Below are positions 1 to 7,282 of a stretch of DNA of 16,495 nt, one piece after another (the first letter of the stretch is position 1; the number at the start of each line of letters is the position of its first letter). The translations under genes and the position numbers were made by a program. The notes beneath the pieces are model-generated. The model saw nothing but the letters and a program-made list of their open reading frames with translations. It was not told the DNA's origin and searched no databases. The stretch lies in assembly GCA_031290955.1 (NCBI GenBank), contig JAISLJ010000036.1:1-16495 (forward strand). The letters are read 5' to 3'. This stretch comes from Zoogloeaceae bacterium. GTDB taxonomy: Bacteria; Pseudomonadota; Gammaproteobacteria; Burkholderiales; Rhodocyclaceae.

Positions 1-881
1 TGCCGCGTGGAAAAGTCGGCGCCGTGGTGGCGCTCTCCGACAAGCTGGAAACGCTGGTCGGCCTCTTCGGCATTGGTCAAGCGCCCACTGGCGACAAGGA
101 CCCGTTCGCCCTGCGCCGCCATGCTTTAGGCGTGATTCGCATCCTTATGGAAGGCGATTTGGATCTGGAACTGAATAATTTGCTGAAAATAGCGGTGAGT
201 TCTATTGCCCCAGATGGAATTATTTCAGATAGGCTCACGTCGGATGAAGCCAAATGGGGAGCAGAACCGCAATCATCTCAAAGCAATAAATCGATTAATT
301 CTAGCGCGTCTTCTCCTAGAGTCCTTTCCGCAGCGTATGCAGAGCGTCGTATTGATCCAGAAAAGACAATTTCAACCCTTACCGAATTCATTTTCGAGCG
401 TTTGTTCCATTTTCTGCGTGATCGGGGTTACACAGCGCAAGAAGTTGATGCCGTCTTGAGCCTGAAGCCGCAGCGTCTCTCCGACATTCCCAAACGCTTG
501 TCCGCCGTGCGCGCCTTCGCCGCCTTGCCGGAAGCCGGGGCGCTGGCCGCCGCCAACAAGCGCGTCGGCAATATCCTGAAGAAGGCGGAAGACGCGCCGC
601 GCGCCGCCGCCGATGCCGCCCTGTTCCGGGAAGCCGCCGAATCCGCGCTGTTCGTGACGTTGAATGACATCGCGCCCAAGGCCGAAGCCACCTTCGAGCG
701 TGGCGATTACGCAACTTCGCTCAAAACGCTGGCCGCCTTGCGCCAGCCGGTGGACGCCTTCTTCGCCCAGGTGATGGTCAACACGGAAGACGCCGCCCTG
801 CGCGCCAACCGTCTGGCCCTGCTGGAGCAACTGCGCGCCGCGATGAACCAGGTCGCCGATCTCTCCAAACTGTCTGTCTGA
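1..881 (+). CDS. glyS: Glycine--tRNA ligase beta subunit, C-terminal part (5' end outside window)
   Basis: The beta subunit of the alpha2beta2 glycyl-tRNA synthetase works with GlyQ to charge tRNA-Gly in the cytoplasm. The reading frame is open from base 3 without a start, so the gene enters from the left edge. The stretch LFGIGQAPTGDKDPFALRR (bases about 63-119) is a family signature. The C-terminal part, with ALAAANKRVGNILKK and LRQPVDAFFAQVMV, matches the end of known GlyS proteins, which recognises the tRNA anticodon. Between the RILME segment and the EFIFERLF segment this copy is roughly 40 residues longer than the E. coli protein as I remember it. The extra part (about bases 200-355) is rich in Ser, Asn and Gln and visibly AT-richer than the rest, yet keeps the frame. 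gmhB begins 18 bp after the stop, so the two are probably cotranscribed. The identification is certain; the insert boundaries are approximate. Confidence 0.96.
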   Translation, partial: PRGKVGAVVALSDKLETLVGLFGIGQAPTGDKDPFALRRHALGVIRILMEGDLDLELNNLLKIAVSSIAPDGIISDRLTSDEAKWGAEPQSSQSNKSINSSASSPRVLSAAYAERRIDPEKTISTLTEFIFERLFHFLRDRGYTAQEVDAVLSLKPQRLSDIPKRLSAVRAFAALPEAGALAAANKRVGNILKKAEDAPRAAADAALFREAAESALFVTLNDIAPKAEATFERGDYATSLKTLAALRQPVDAFFAQVMVNTEDAALRANRLALLEQLRAAMNQVADLSKLSV

Positions 882-899
882 AGAGGGAAATTTACCGCC

Positions 900-1442
900 A
901 TGAAACTTGTCATTCTCGACCGCGACGGCGTCATCAACCAGGATTCGCCGCAATACATCAAGAGTCCGGCGGAGTGGAAACCCATTCCTGGCAGCCTGGA
1001 AGCCATCGCCCGCCTGAACCGGGCCGGGTATCAGGTGGTGGTCGCCACCAATCAATCCGGCATCGGACGCGGCATTTTCGACATGGATACCCTGAACGCC
1101 ATCCACGACAAGATGATGAAGGCCCTGTTCGCTGTTGGTGGCCGCATCGACGCCATCTTTTATTGTCCGCATCCGGCGGATTCGGATTGCGATTGCCGCA
1201 AGCCCAGGCCCGGCCTGTTCCGGCAGATTGCCGAACGCTTCAACATCCCTCTGGAAAAGACACCCTCCGTCGGCGATTCGCTGCGCGACCTGCAAGCCAG
1301 CGCGGCGGCAGGTTGCCTGCCCATGCTGGTGCTGACCGGAAAAGGGCAGGAAACACACGCGGCGGGCGATCTGCCGGAAAATACACTGGAATTCGCCCAT
1401 CTGGCGGCGGCGGTGGATCACATCCTGGGAGGCGAGGCATGA
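900..1442 (+). CDS. gmhB: D-glycero-beta-D-manno-heptose-1,7-bisphosphate 7-phosphatase
   Basis: A HAD-superfamily phosphatase that removes the C7 phosphate from heptose bisphosphate on the route to ADP-heptose, the precursor of LPS inner core. The protein has 180 residues, a normal length. The HAD motif I reads ILDRDGVIN with nucleophile Asp7 and acid/base Asp9. Motif II is ATNQSG (Thr50-Asn51). A zinc-binding Cys-His-Cys-Cys set (Cys89, His91, Cys97, Cys99) lies in CPHPADSDCDCRKPRPG, which is typical of GmhB rather than of histidinol phosphatase HisB-N. Motif IV is SVGDSLRDL (Asp126). The ATG at 900 is preceded by a GAGGG Shine-Dalgarno-like sequence. The stop overlaps the plsC start in an ATGA, indicating translational coupling. 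Confidence 0.95.
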   Translation: MKLVILDRDGVINQDSPQYIKSPAEWKPIPGSLEAIARLNRAGYQVVVATNQSGIGRGIFDMDTLNAIHDKMMKALFAVGGRIDAIFYCPHPADSDCDCRKPRPGLFRQIAERFNIPLEKTPSVGDSLRDLQASAAAGCLPMLVLTGKGQETHAAGDLPENTLEFAHLAAAVDHILGGEA

Positions 1443-2197
1443 TCCTGGCGCGCTCGATCCTGTTCTGGATGCTGGTCTGCCTCCTCACCATGTTCTTCGG
1501 CACCCTGCTTGTCTTCTGCATGCTCCTGCCCCTGCGCGCCCGCTTTGCCGTGCTGGCGGTGTGGCGCAATGGCTTCATGGGGCTGTGCCGGTGGGTATTG
1601 GGAATCCGGATGGTGGTCAAGGGCGCGGAGAACATCCCGAAAACGCCGGTGCTGGTCCTTGCCAAACACCAGTCGGCCTGGGAGACCGTGGGCTTGCAGG
1701 CCATTTTCAAGCCGCTCGTCTTCGTCCTGAAACAAGAACTCCTGCGCGTGCCGTTCTTCGGCTGGGGGCTGGCCTCGGTGCGCATGATCGGCATCAACCG
1801 CAAGGCCGGGCGGGAAGCCCTGAAACAGATGCTCACCGAAGGTCAGGAACGGCTGGCGCAAGGCATCTGGGTTGCCGTTTTCCCGGAAGGCACGCGCATT
1901 GAACCGGGCAAGCGCGAACGCTACAAGCCCGGCGCGGCCTATCTGGCCACCAGGACCGGCACGCCGGTGCTGCCCGTGGCCCACAACGCCGGGGAACTCT
2001 GGCCCGCGAAAGCTTTCTGCATCCGCCCCGGCACCATCACCGTCAGCATCGGCCCGCTCATCGAGACCAAGGGTTTGAAGGATAGCCAGGTCAACGCCGC
2101 CGTGGAAGAGTGGATTGAAACCGAAATGCGCAAGCTCTCGCCCCGCTTCTATCCGGATGCTCCGGAAGAGGGCGCGGAAGGCGCAACGGCATCCTGA
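1439..2197 (+). CDS. plsC: 1-acyl-sn-glycerol-3-phosphate acyltransferase (PlsC family)
   Basis: A membrane-associated acyltransferase that adds the second acyl chain to lysophosphatidic acid, giving phosphatidic acid. The protein has 252 residues. An N-terminal hydrophobic stretch (about residues 6-31) anchors it in the inner membrane. The catalytic block KHQSAWE (His77) is the HX4E variant of the HX4D motif, and FPEGTR (148-153) is the substrate-binding block. The start is the ATG overlapping the gmhB stop by four bases; the longer upstream open frame shadows gmhB and was not used. Position between gmhB and another envelope gene fits a role in phospholipid supply. Which acyl donor it uses, or whether it is a lysophospholipid acyltransferase paralogue, cannot be read from the sequence. 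Confidence 0.92.
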   Translation: MILARSILFWMLVCLLTMFFGTLLVFCMLLPLRARFAVLAVWRNGFMGLCRWVLGIRMVVKGAENIPKTPVLVLAKHQSAWETVGLQAIFKPLVFVLKQELLRVPFFGWGLASVRMIGINRKAGREALKQMLTEGQERLAQGIWVAVFPEGTRIEPGKRERYKPGAAYLATRTGTPVLPVAHNAGELWPAKAFCIRPGTITVSIGPLIETKGLKDSQVNAAVEEWIETEMRKLSPRFYPDAPEEGAEGATAS

Positions 2198-2215
2198 AAG
2201 ACTGACAACACGCGC

Positions 2216-4039
2216 ATGCAAATTCACTTTCGCCTTCCGCAAGACCCGCGGCTTGCCCTTGGCATCCTGGCCGCGAGCGTCCTGCTCCTCTATGGGCGCG
2301 TTCTCGGTTTCGATTATGTCTGGGACGACAGCTATATTTTCCACACCCACATCCAGGAGATGCTGCAAGGCCCGTTCAGCCTCGCGGAACTGGGCAAGCC
2401 CTTTCTGCGCTCCGTGCTGTATTTCCGGCCCGTGCCGGTGCTGAGCTATTACCTCGACGCGCGCATCGCGGGATTCAGCCCTGGCTTCTCCCATGCCGTC
2501 AATCTCGTGTTCTTCCTGCTCAACGTCATGCTTGTCTTTGGCGTTGCCTTCGCCCTGCATGAAAGAAACGGCAACACAAACCCGACGCCACGCGCCCTTG
2601 CCGCTGCGCTGCTCTATGCCGCGCATCCGGCGCTGATTGAATCCGCAGCCTGGATTTCCGCCCGCTTTGATCTGCTTGCGACCTTCTTCATCCTGGCGGC
2701 GCTCCAAATCCACCTTGCCCGCATGGACGAGCGCCACAAGCGTCCGCTGTTCCTGCTTCTCGTCTTCCTCGCCCTCCTGAGCAAGGAATCCGGGTTGATG
2801 TTCCCGCTCGCCTTCCTGTGTCTCTTCCGCGCCATTCCGGACGGGCAGGGCGGCAGCAAGGGCGTTCTTGCCGCGCTGTGGATGTTCGCGCTCCCCGTGC
2901 TTGCCTATCTCGCATTGCGCTTTTGGACGCTGGGCCTTGCCGCGCCCGCCGGGGAGGAGATCATCACCTATCCTTACCACCGGCTGCTCGCCATTCTCGA
3001 AACCTTCCGGTTCTACCTGAACCAGGCGCTCTTTCCCTTTTTCTCGGTCACGCCGCTGCACCCGTTCAGCGAGGCCGCGCCCATGCTCGCCGGGAGCCTC
3101 GCAAGCCTTGCCTTTGTCCTGTTCGCGGCCTTCCTCGCCTTCTGGCGACGCTCTCCTGCCGCTTGCCTGTTCCTTGCCGGTTGCGTCTTCCTGATCCCCG
3201 TGCTGCACATCGTCCCGATCCGCATCGACCGCAACATCGGACACGAACGCTTCCTGACCACGCCGCTGGCATTCTGGGTGATGGCCGCCTCCTTCGTGGC
3301 CTGTGGCCGGATGCAATTCCAGAACGCGCTCGTCCGGAGACTGTTCGCTGCCGCGTTGCTGCGGAAGCTGGCGCTTGCCCTGGCCTGCTTCTGGCTGGTT
3401 TTCGCCTTTCTCATCACCTTCCACACCGTGCCGGTCTGGAAGGACGACCTGAATCTCTGGACCTGGAACCATGCCTTCCATCCGCAACACAAGCTGAGCC
3501 GTCACTATTACCTGCATGCGATCCTCACGAACGATCGCCTGGATTTGTTCGAGGAGGAAGTGCGCAAGGCCGGGCCGGTCGATTCCTGGCAACGGCTCCT
3601 TGACCTTGATGTGCAGACCATTCAGGGTGAGTTGCTGGTCGGCGCGCGCGACCCGCGCGCGCTTGCGTACCTGGAGACGCTCTCCGAGGCCATCGACGCC
3701 TATTTCCGGGACAAATCCCCTGCGGAAATCGAGACCCGTGAACAAATCTTTGGCGAGTTTTCCTCCAAGACGGCGGCCTCCGTCTGGTCTGCCCATTCCG
3801 AAGCGATCTTCCTTTTCCAGAAGGATGCCCAACGGGCGTTGGAACGCAACGCCCGCGCTGAGGAATTCGCCATTCGCTATCAGGACAAGGAGGCAATGCC
3901 CTGGATTCGGCTGCGCAAGATTGCCTACCTCTACGCCCTGGGCAAGACGAAGGAGGCGGAAGAGGAAATCGAACGCGAACGCGCCCGCGGCGGCAGGATT
4001 TCCCAGGAGGCCATCGACGTGCTGCTGCGGGAACGCTGA
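2216..4039 (+). CDS. Polytopic membrane protein, TMTC/GT-C-type glycosyltransferase candidate
   Basis: A protein of 607 residues with about ten hydrophobic segments in the first 400 residues, followed by a soluble, charged, helical C-terminal region of about 200 residues. Its layout resembles TMTC-type proteins (GT-C membrane glycosyltransferase plus TPR-like tail). The first extracytoplasmic loop carries YVWDDSY (Asp37-Asp38), as expected for GT-C enzymes. AAHPALIESAAWISARFDLL (136-155), LLSKESGL (187-194) and HERFLTTPLAF (343-353) match TMTC-family patterns. The C-terminal end (YLYALGKTKEAEEEI) looks like a TPR helix pair. I infer transfer of a sugar from a polyprenyl-phosphate donor to a periplasmic acceptor; donor and acceptor are unknown. 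It starts 18 bp after plsC with only a weak ribosome binding site and is probably the last gene of the glyS-gmhB-plsC unit. Confidence 0.75.
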   Translation: MQIHFRLPQDPRLALGILAASVLLLYGRVLGFDYVWDDSYIFHTHIQEMLQGPFSLAELGKPFLRSVLYFRPVPVLSYYLDARIAGFSPGFSHAVNLVFFLLNVMLVFGVAFALHERNGNTNPTPRALAAALLYAAHPALIESAAWISARFDLLATFFILAALQIHLARMDERHKRPLFLLLVFLALLSKESGLMFPLAFLCLFRAIPDGQGGSKGVLAALWMFALPVLAYLALRFWTLGLAAPAGEEIITYPYHRLLAILETFRFYLNQALFPFFSVTPLHPFSEAAPMLAGSLASLAFVLFAAFLAFWRRSPAACLFLAGCVFLIPVLHIVPIRIDRNIGHERFLTTPLAFWVMAASFVACGRMQFQNALVRRLFAAALLRKLALALACFWLVFAFLITFHTVPVWKDDLNLWTWNHAFHPQHKLSRHYYLHAILTNDRLDLFEEEVRKAGPVDSWQRLLDLDVQTIQGELLVGARDPRALAYLETLSEAIDAYFRDKSPAEIETREQIFGEFSSKTAASVWSAHSEAIFLFQKDAQRALERNARAEEFAIRYQDKEAMPWIRLRKIAYLYALGKTKEAEEEIERERARGGRISQEAIDVLLRER

Positions 4040-4144
4040 AGTACGCTGGCGTTCTTTCTGGCGGGCAAGGCAAGTGCTGTGCGGGCTGCCCGGAAATTCT
4101 CGCTGTGGAGCGTCGGCGTGATTTTGAAGTTTACCGCCGTGAAT
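4040..4144. other. Intergenic stretch before the repeat array
   Basis: There is no convincing gene, promoter or terminator between the stop of the membrane protein and the first 21-bp repeat. No stem followed by a T-run is visible, so the end of the upstream operon is not marked by an obvious intrinsic terminator. Confidence 0.5.
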
Positions 4145-4391
4145 GGCGGATGAACGCGAACGGCGAATGAACATACGCGAACGGCGGACGAACATACGCG
4201 AGCGGCGGATGAACGTACGTGCGTGGCGGACGAACATACGCGAACGGAGGACGAACATCCACGAGTGGTGGACGAACATACGCGGACGGCGGACGAACAT
4301 CCGCGAACGGTGGATGAACATACGCGCGTGGGGATGAACATACGCGAGCGGCGGATGAACATACGCGAACGGTGGATGAACGTACGCCGAT
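4145..4391. repeat. Tandem array of about twelve 21-bp direct repeats (minisatellite-like)
   Basis: Twelve adjacent units follow one another without spacers. The consensus is GGYGGAYGAAC joined to ATACGCGAAC. Units start at 4145, 4162, 4183, 4204, 4225, 4246, 4267, 4288, 4309, 4330, 4350 and 4371. Unit 1 is 17 bp (ATAC missing) and unit 10 is 20 bp; the others are 21 bp. A decayed thirteenth unit may begin at 4392. Substitutions cluster at unit positions 3, 7, 12, 14 and the last four bases. Units 2, 5, 8 and 11 all end in CGAAC, a hint of a 63-bp higher-order period. Because 21 is a multiple of 3, several frames are open and would give heptapeptide repeats, but the 17- and 20-bp units break every frame. 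The period is also two helical turns, so serial protein binding on one face is possible. No function is known to me. Confidence 0.93.
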
Positions 4392-4416
4392 TGCGGTTGA
4401 ATGAGGGAGTCGGGAA

Positions 4417-5203
4417 ATGGTTTGCTTCGGGAAATTTGCGGGTTTCTTCGCGCTGTTGCTCGGGCTGGCGTTGCTGCCGCTTTGTGGCGCGGCGCAGGGG
4501 AAGAATGCGACGAAGGCCATTCACGTTGCGGAAGAGCCAAACAGATTGTCCTCTGGGACGCTGGGAAAATACGCAGGGCCGTGGATCAGCATCAATTACC
4601 GGAATGGCGATGTGCGTACCCTGTTGCGCTTGTTGGCGGATCGGGGCGCGCCTGATGCAGTTGCCCGGCAAAAATCAGCCCGATGGCGCGCAGTTTGGTG
4701 TCGGGGGAAAAACGCCGCCGCCTTTCCTTTTGCGTGATGATCCGCCCTTTGTCTTCCTGCTTGTCGATCACAAGGGAACCCGGCTGGCGAATATGGAAAT
4801 TGCGCTGCTGGAAGCGGAGAACAGGGGGAGCATCATTTCCAGTCCGCGTGCCCTGACCAAAGACAGGCACGAGGTTGTGATCCAGCAAGGCATGCAGACT
4901 CCCAATGAAGTCCCCGCTGAAAGATTCTGCCGCAGCATCCCGCCGTTGCGGCTGCTTGCAAAGCCGCGCATCACGCCAGACAACAAGATTTTCGTGGCGT
5001 TTGCTCTTGTCCGGGATGCTTCCATGTGCAAAACGGATGGAGAGGCGCTTGATGCCGGGAAGACGCAATTCAATATTCTCGCAAACGATGGCGGCACGAT
5101 CATGATTGGCGGCATCCGGGAATGGCTCGAAGGAAACAATCCGGACGGGGAAAAGACGGAATGGCTGCTGTTCGTTACGCCGCGGATCGTGGGTTCCGAA
5201 TGA
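4417..5203 (+). pseudogene. Truncated, frameshifted PilQ/secretin-family gene
   Basis: Secretins form outer-membrane channels for type IV pili and type II/III secretion. The start at 4417 has a GAGGGAG sequence upstream and encodes a signal peptide (hydrophobic FFALLLGLALLPLCGAAQG). It is followed by ISINYRNGDVRTLLRLLADRG, here the segment 4585-4647, which resembles the STN domain of PilQ. Homology then continues one frame over (net +1 shift, between about 4635 and 4665), with LLEAENRGSIISSPRALT, LLAKPRITPDNKIFVAF, NDGGTIMIGGI and WLLFVTPRIV, all secretin-core motifs. Joined together the product would be only about 260 residues, against roughly 700 for PilQ. The AMIN domains, the N-domains and the VPxLGxIPxxGxLF lip motif are absent. 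I read it as a decayed gene; a repurposed mini-secretin is the alternative. It stands directly behind the 21-bp array. Confidence 0.75.
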
Positions 5204-5256
5204 TTCAAACCCGACGAGCATCAGGAACAGCAGCCCCGCCATTTTCCCTTCCTTGC

Positions 5257-5262
5257 TATGAT
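5257..5262 (+). promoter_or_regulatory. Possible -10 element (TATGAT) for the methyltransferase-rnhA-dnaQ unit
   Basis: TATGAT lies about 60 bp upstream of the methyltransferase start, in the only gap where a promoter for this unit would fit. No good -35 hexamer is present at the usual distance, so the call is weak. Confidence 0.3.
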
Positions 5263-5324
5263 AGACTTCCCCTCCAGCCAGTCCCGGCGGTTTTCCGGGG
5301 CATGGCGGCGGACCCGAGGTGACG

Positions 5325-6077
5325 ATGCTTTCCGAAACGAACACGATGACGATCCCCGGTTTTTCCGAATGGCGGGAAACGCCGCAAGGGCGCTATATCC
5401 TCGATTGGGAGCAGGCGCGGCTGGATGTGTTGCTTGCCGATGTCTTCGGCTTTCACGCCCTGCAACTGGGGATGCCGGAACGCAATTTCCTGCGCGCCAA
5501 TCGCATTCCCATGCGCGCCATTCTGGCTCCGCATGCGCCCGCGCCGGTGCGCTGCGCGCTTACGCATCTGCCCATCGCCGCGCAAAGCGTCGATCTCGTG
5601 GTGCTGCCGCATGTGCTCGAATTCCATCCGGAACCGCACCAGATCCTGCGCGAGGTGGAGCGCATCCTGATTCCCGAGGGGCGGCTCTTCATCCTGGGTT
5701 TCAATCCCTTTTCCCTGTGGGGATTGCGCCAGCGTCTGCCGCATCGTCCGGGCGATTTTCCCTGGAACGGGCAATACCTTTCCATCCTGCGCCTGAAAGA
5801 TTGGCTGAATCTCCTCAACCTGGAACTCGACCGGGGCGCGTTCGGCTGCTATGCCCCGCCCTGTCGCAGCGAACGCTGGCTGCAACGCTGGCGCTTCCTG
5901 GAAAAGGCGGGCGACCGCTGGTGGGGATTCGCCGGGAGCGTTTATCTCGTGCGCGCCGTGAAGCGGGTTTGCGGCATGCGCCTCATCCTCCCGGCCTGGA
6001 ATTCCCACTCGCTCGCCAAGATATTGACGCCAGTGCCGCACAAGAAACCCGCCGACCGCGCGGACGAACACGGATAA
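5325..6077 (+). CDS. SAM-dependent methyltransferase-fold protein, YafS-like
   Basis: A class I methyltransferase-like protein of 250 residues. The region LPIAAQSVDLVVLPHVLEFH followed by ILREVERILIPEGRLFILGF matches the second half of the Methyltransf_11 fold (motifs II-III). The SAM-binding glycine-rich motif I is degenerate: the expected LDxGxGxG position reads ALQLGMP. In E. coli the similar gene yafS also sits next to rnhA and dnaQ, and this synteny supports the assignment. Substrate is unknown. The ATG at 5325 sits behind GAGG with 5-nt spacing. A GTG at 5319 would leave no ribosome binding site, and an ATG at 5346 (sequence MTIPGFSEW) is the alternative. rnhA follows after 6 bp. The fold is well supported; enzymatic activity is not shown. 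Confidence 0.8.
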   Translation: MLSETNTMTIPGFSEWRETPQGRYILDWEQARLDVLLADVFGFHALQLGMPERNFLRANRIPMRAILAPHAPAPVRCALTHLPIAAQSVDLVVLPHVLEFHPEPHQILREVERILIPEGRLFILGFNPFSLWGLRQRLPHRPGDFPWNGQYLSILRLKDWLNLLNLELDRGAFGCYAPPCRSERWLQRWRFLEKAGDRWWGFAGSVYLVRAVKRVCGMRLILPAWNSHSLAKILTPVPHKKPADRADEHG

Positions 6078-6083
6078 ACGAAA

Positions 6084-6539
6084 ATGAAGGACACGGAGAA
6101 GATCGACATCTACACCGACGGCGCCTGCAAGGGCAATCCCGGCCCCGGCGGCTGGGGCGCGCTGCTGGTTCTGGGCGCGCGCAAGAAGGAACTCTGGGGC
6201 GGCGAGGCCCAGACCACCAACAACCGCATGGAACTCGTCGCCGTCATTCGCGCCCTTGCCGCCCTGAAGCGCCCGGCCTCCCTGCGCGTGCATACGGATT
6301 CCCGCTACGTGCAGCAGGGCATCAGCGCCTGGCTTGCGGGCTGGAAGAAGAACGGCTGGAAGACTGCGGCGCGAACGCCGGTGAAGAACGTCGATCTCTG
6401 GCAGCAGCTCGACGCGCTCGCGGCGGCGCACACGATCGAATGGATCTGGGTCAAGGGTCATGCCGGTCATCCCGGCAACGAGCGTGCCGACCAGCTTGCC
6501 AACCAGGGCATTCACACAACAGGAGAAAGCACGCCATGA
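6084..6539 (+). CDS. rnhA: Ribonuclease HI
   Basis: Cytoplasmic endonuclease that cuts the RNA strand of RNA:DNA hybrids. At 151 residues it is a standard bacterial type 1 RNase HI. All active-site residues are visible: Asp12 in IYTDGACKGNPGPGGWGA, Glu50 in NNRMELVAVI, Asp72 in HTDSRYV and Asp136 in GNERADQLA, plus the flexible-loop His126 in KGHAGHPGN. The basic handle region (WLAGWKKNGWKT) is present. The stop codon overlaps the dnaQ start (ATGA), so the two are translated together, a common arrangement in Proteobacteria. Confidence 0.97.
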   Translation: MKDTEKIDIYTDGACKGNPGPGGWGALLVLGARKKELWGGEAQTTNNRMELVAVIRALAALKRPASLRVHTDSRYVQQGISAWLAGWKKNGWKTAARTPVKNVDLWQQLDALAAAHTIEWIWVKGHAGHPGNERADQLANQGIHTTGESTP

Positions 6540-7282
6540 GACAGGTTGTCCTCGATACGGAAACCACCGGCCTTGAACCGCATCTGGGGCACCGCATCAT
6601 CGAGATCGGCTGCGTGGAACTGGAAAACCGGCGGCTCACCAAACGTCGCCTGCATCACTACATCAACCCGGAGCGGGAAATCGACGCCGGGGCGCAGAAG
6701 GTGCACGGCATCTCCCGCGAAGACCTGGAGGACAAGCCCCGCTTTGCCCAGATTGCCGGGGAATTGCGGGAGTTTATCGCCGGGGCGGAACTCGTCATCC
6801 ACAACGCCGATTTCGATGTGGCTTTCCTCGACATGGAATTTGGCCGCATCGGCGCTCCAGGCGTGGCGGAAATGTGCGCGGGCGTGCTGGATACCCTGAA
6901 GCTCGCCCGCGACCTTTATCCCGGCAAGAGCAATTCCCTGGACGCGCTCTGCGAGCGTTGCCAGATCAGCAATGCCCACCGCGTATTGCACGGCGCGTTG
7001 CTTGACGCGGAACTGCTCGCGGAAGTCTATCTTGCCCTGACCCGCGGTCAGGAAAGCCTGATCGGCGAGGAGAGCGCCAGTCAGGATCTGCTGCAACTCG
7101 ACCCGCAAGCGCCCCGTGAACCGCGTCCCCCGCTCCTCGTGCGCCGCGCCAGCGCGGAAGAACGGGAAGCGCACCGACGCATCCTGGAAAACATCCAGAA
7201 AGAAAGCAAGGGAAAATGCCTGTGGCTTCGGGAAGAGGGGGCTGAGGTTCCGGCCGGGTACGTTCAGGGGGCGCGTTCGTAG
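6536..7282 (+). CDS. dnaQ: DNA polymerase III epsilon subunit (3'-5' proofreading exonuclease)
   Basis: The DEDDh exonuclease that proofreads for the replicative polymerase. The protein has 248 residues. ExoI is VVLDTETTGLEP (Asp7, Glu9), ExoII is IHNADFDVAFLD (Asp94), and the ExoIII-epsilon site is HGALLDAE (His152, Asp157). The C-terminal part after about residue 185 is the linker and tail that bind the alpha subunit. The start ATG overlaps the rnhA stop by four bases and has AGGAGA upstream (6521-6526). The 3' end overlaps the end of the convergent folA gene by 19 bp. Confidence 0.96.
   Translation: MRQVVLDTETTGLEPHLGHRIIEIGCVELENRRLTKRRLHHYINPEREIDAGAQKVHGISREDLEDKPRFAQIAGELREFIAGAELVIHNADFDVAFLDMEFGRIGAPGVAEMCAGVLDTLKLARDLYPGKSNSLDALCERCQISNAHRVLHGALLDAELLAEVYLALTRGQESLIGEESASQDLLQLDPQAPREPRPPLLVRRASAEEREAHRRILENIQKESKGKCLWLREEGAEVPAGYVQGARS

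Noticed and set aside
4145..4391. CRISPR array
   Set aside because: The units are adjacent with no unique spacers, and no cas gene is near.
4145..4391. Iteron-type replication origin
   Set aside because: No replication initiator gene or DnaA boxes with an AT-rich unwinding region are seen, and the surroundings are chromosomal housekeeping genes.
4131..4520. Heptapeptide-repeat protein encoded by the 21-bp array (either strand)
   Set aside because: The 17- and 20-bp units shift the frame, no ribosome binding site precedes the candidate starts, and the flanks give no coherent protein.
1418..4540. Antisense open frame of about 1040 codons on the minus strand
   Set aside because: It lies opposite gmhB, plsC and the TMTC-like gene. 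Its Arg/Gln/Glu/Gly-rich composition is that of a shadow frame in GC-rich DNA, and it contains no recognisable domain.
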